Part shown: piece by piece, positions 6,897 to 8,162 of the stretch
Layout: every line of letters starts with the position of its first letter
How positions within the stretch are numbered: position 1 is the stretch's first letter
Source of the DNA: JACPFJ01 sp041738275
GTDB lineage: Bacteria > Desulfobacterota > Desulfuromonadia > Geobacterales > Pseudopelobacteraceae
Direction of reading: 5' to 3'
DNA: 8,162 nt
Assembly (NCBI GenBank): GCA_041738275.1
Contig: JBGSQD010000035.1
Location: forward strand, 1 to 8,162
The notes under the pieces: generated by a model
Database searches by the model: none
Told to the model about the DNA's origin: nothing
Seen by the model: the letters and a program-made list of their open reading frames with translations, nothing else
Made by a program: the position numbers and the translations under genes

Positions 6897-7343
6897 ATGA
6901 TAAATACAAACTCCCGGCGAATTTATTTCATATCCTATTATATTATCTCCGTGATGCTGGTTTTTACGCTCTTTGGGAACATAAAGTGGCTGACCTATCT
7001 GAAGCTGATGACCAATGGCACTGTAGCCAACGCGATTATCACGACAACTTCGTGTTCAAACAGCCAGGCATTTTCGTATCGTTTCAATGTTGGGGAGAAA
7101 AGCTTTGTCGGTAGCGGGGGAGACGGTTACGGCAATCAGCCATGCAGTTCACTGAAGCCTGGTGATGCAGCAATGATTTTTTATCTTTCATCAGAGCCGG
7201 AAACGAATATACCCGGCGACCCCGCGGCCCGCTTAATCAGTGAATTTTCCGCAATTGCCCTGGTTGCCTTCTTTGTGCCGATCCTTGCCCTGCTGCTGTT
7301 TTTCACGGCGTTCAAGCTGTGGCGCAATAAAAAAGAGACCTGA
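6897..7343 (+). CDS. Two-helix membrane protein, DUF3592-like
   Basis: The 148-aa product has membrane helices at about residues 10-27 and 118-140, with a soluble domain of about 90 residues between them. That domain contains a GTV..A start, YRFNVGEKSFVG (61-72), then C-SSLKPGDAAMIFYL near 83-97 and SEPETNIPGDP. The pattern of a Y-F-V-G strand, a KPGD turn, a hydrophobic strand and an S-P-E segment matches the general shape of DUF3592 proteins, whose function is unknown. Cys53 and Cys83 could form a disulfide if the loop is extracytoplasmic. The start at 6897 is preferred because AAGAAGG (6885-6891) lies 5 nt upstream; the in-frame ATGs at 6873 and 6876 have no such site and would add 8 or 7 residues. 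It may share a transcript with the 102-aa membrane protein. Codon third positions are AT-rich in its first half. Confidence 0.68.
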   Translation: MINTNSRRIYFISYYIISVMLVFTLFGNIKWLTYLKLMTNGTVANAIITTTSCSNSQAFSYRFNVGEKSFVGSGGDGYGNQPCSSLKPGDAAMIFYLSSEPETNIPGDPAARLISEFSAIALVAFFVPILALLLFFTAFKLWRNKKET

Positions 7344-7407
7344 TTGTTGTCTTGGTAGCCAATGCGTTGACTTGAACAACCTGCAATGCAGTCCCGGACC
7401 ACCCCTG
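7344..7407. other. Short gap between convergent genes
   Basis: These 64 bp separate the DUF3592-like gene (plus) and the beta-barrel gene (minus). They contain a small perfect palindrome CTGCAATGCAG (7381-7391) and GTTG..CAAC arms (near 7365-7379), but no GC stem followed by a T-run, so no clear terminator is visible. Confidence 0.4.
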
Positions 7408-7848
7408 TTAAAATTTGATTTCCAGCCCCACTCCGACGGAATGAGGCGCGGCTTTACTGTCGCCGCGTGTAGTATTCGGGGTTATATTGAAAAACTTGTA
7501 GTCGATGTTTAACGAAGAATTTTCCCCAAGCAGGTAGCAGAATCCAGCCTGGCCCGCTACACCAGCCCTGATAATCTCCAGATCCCCGCCTGGCTTCTCC
7601 ACTGGTTTTAAACTATAGGCAAGGCCTGTACCCACATAAGGTTTGAAATCCTTTGAAATGCTGAAGCCGTATTTTGCAGTCACACCTCCAGGTTCCGGTG
7701 CTTTGGGGTCAGCAGGTGTCGGGGTGAGTCTGCAATAGTCCAGGGAAAAACCGCTAAACTCATCCTCGGCAAAGGAACCCCCGGTCTTCACCATCAGGAC
7801 GCTGGATATGACCACCATTACGGTTGCTATGACGATTAAGTTCTTCAT
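7408..7848 (-). CDS. Small secreted outer-membrane beta-barrel protein
   Basis: The 146-aa precursor starts with a Sec signal peptide (MKNLIVIATVMVVISSVLMV..., probable cleavage after SFA at residue 27). The mature part has alternating strands typical of small OMPs: YGFSISKDF, KPYVGTGLAYSL (69-80), AGVAGQAGFCYLL (95-107), NSSLNIDYKFFNI (110-122) and a final HSVGVGLEIKF. The terminal Phe and alternating hydrophobics fit the BAM recognition signal. KPYVGTGLAY resembles OmpW/OmpA-type barrel families. At about 119 mature residues it has room for about six strands, short for an eight-stranded barrel, so it may be reduced or may assemble as an oligomer. Cys39 and Cys104 are present. The ATG overlaps the stop of the upstream GTPase gene (ATGA, 7848-7845). 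With no good ribosome site of its own, it is probably translated by coupling. Confidence 0.7.
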   Translation of the reverse strand: MKNLIVIATVMVVISSVLMVKTGGSFAEDEFSGFSLDYCRLTPTPADPKAPEPGGVTAKYGFSISKDFKPYVGTGLAYSLKPVEKPGGDLEIIRAGVAGQAGFCYLLGENSSLNIDYKFFNITPNTTRGDSKAAPHSVGVGLEIKF

Positions 7849-8162
7849 ACAACAATTATATCCGCTTTCGCCTCCTCCTGCCAGAAGCGGCGCTGCAATT
7901 CGCTGATCAGCGGGGCCAGGCTTTTGCGGTCACGGGCCGAGACGGTGAGACCATCACGGGTGCGGGCGATCTGGCGTACCCTGAGGAAGGCCACGGTGTC
8001 GGTCTTTTTCATGTCTGTCAAGCGGTCGGCCTTGTTGAAAACCAGCAACTGCGGCTTGTCACCCAGGCCCAATTCCTCCAGGATGCGCTCCACCTGAACT
8101 ATCTGGTTCTCAAATCGAGGGGTGGAGGCATCCACCACGTGCAGCAGCAGGTCGGCATCCTG
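7845..8162 (-). CDS. hflX: GTPase HflX, C-terminal part
   Basis: Only the last 105 codons are in the window. They begin QDADLLLHVVDAS, the strand after the G3 region, as in HflX (DLLLHVVDAS is typical). The G4 motif NKAD is at visible residues 43-46, preceded by LLVF. A G5-like TVSAR is at 73-77. A C-terminal helix (SLAPLISELQRRFW) and a tail ending DIIVV follow. HflX is a cytoplasmic GTPase that binds the 50S subunit and splits stalled or stressed ribosomes. The G1, G2 and G3 motifs and the N-terminal domain lie outside the window, so an Obg/Era-type relative is not fully excluded. The TGA stop overlaps the ATG of the beta-barrel gene. Confidence 0.82.
   Translation of the reverse strand, partial: QDADLLLHVVDASTPRFENQIVQVERILEELGLGDKPQLLVFNKADRLTDMKKTDTVAFLRVRQIARTRDGLTVSARDRKSLAPLISELQRRFWQEEAKADIIVV

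Noticed and set aside
6559..6909. Minus-strand frame of 116 codons opposite the 102-aa membrane protein
   Set aside because: It has no ribosome site or recognisable motif, and it would run against two plus-strand genes. The plus-strand frame has a ribosome site and membrane helices, so I prefer it, though not with certainty.

Overview
The window reads as chromosomal DNA from a Gram-negative bacterium. It carries a calcineurin-type phosphoesterase of the lipid A pathway and an outer-membrane beta-barrel protein, and most of it is moderately GC-rich. The gene content and protein style resemble the Geobacter/Desulfuromonadales group of the old Deltaproteobacteria, but that placement is an inference from general resemblance and was not tested by a search.

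Left block (1-3997, minus strand). Read in the direction of transcription, this holds a UPF0158-family protein (3997-3542), a spacer of about 136 bp, an AI-2E/PerM-family membrane protein with a probable TTG start (3405-2347), and after 16 bp a copper-type P1B ATPase with two N-terminal metal-binding domains (2330 to beyond position 1). The ATPase loses only its extreme C-terminus at the window edge. The close spacing suggests the permease and the ATPase are co-transcribed.

Middle block (4053-6290). An LpxH-like UDP-2,3-diacylglucosamine diphosphatase lies on the plus strand, divergent from the UPF0158 gene. It converges on a monofunctional penicillin-binding transpeptidase on the minus strand, which has a good sigma-70-type promoter at 6259-6288. 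The two convergent genes are separated by a 57-bp palindromic repeat whose terminal TAG trinucleotides form the stop codons of both genes. This is the most unusual feature I found. Both enzymes act in envelope synthesis: lipid A and peptidoglycan.

AT-richer island (about 6300-7400). It holds a possible 41-codon small ORF with a strong ribosome binding site, a 102-aa membrane protein I do not recognise, and a 148-aa two-helix membrane protein resembling DUF3592. Base composition drops to about 35% GC in hand-counted 60-base stretches, against 57% in lpxH and 72% in the copA stretch counted, which suggests acquired or fast-evolving DNA.

Right block (7408-8162, minus strand). The C-terminal 105 residues of a GTPase, most likely HflX, overlap by 4 bp (ATGA) the start of a small secreted outer-membrane beta-barrel protein, so the two are probably translationally coupled.

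I saw no tRNA, rRNA, CRISPR array, insertion sequence or phage gene. I found no strong evidence of a wholly new system. The candidates worth checking are the stop-codon-supplying repeat, the AT-rich membrane-protein island and the variant LpxH motifs.
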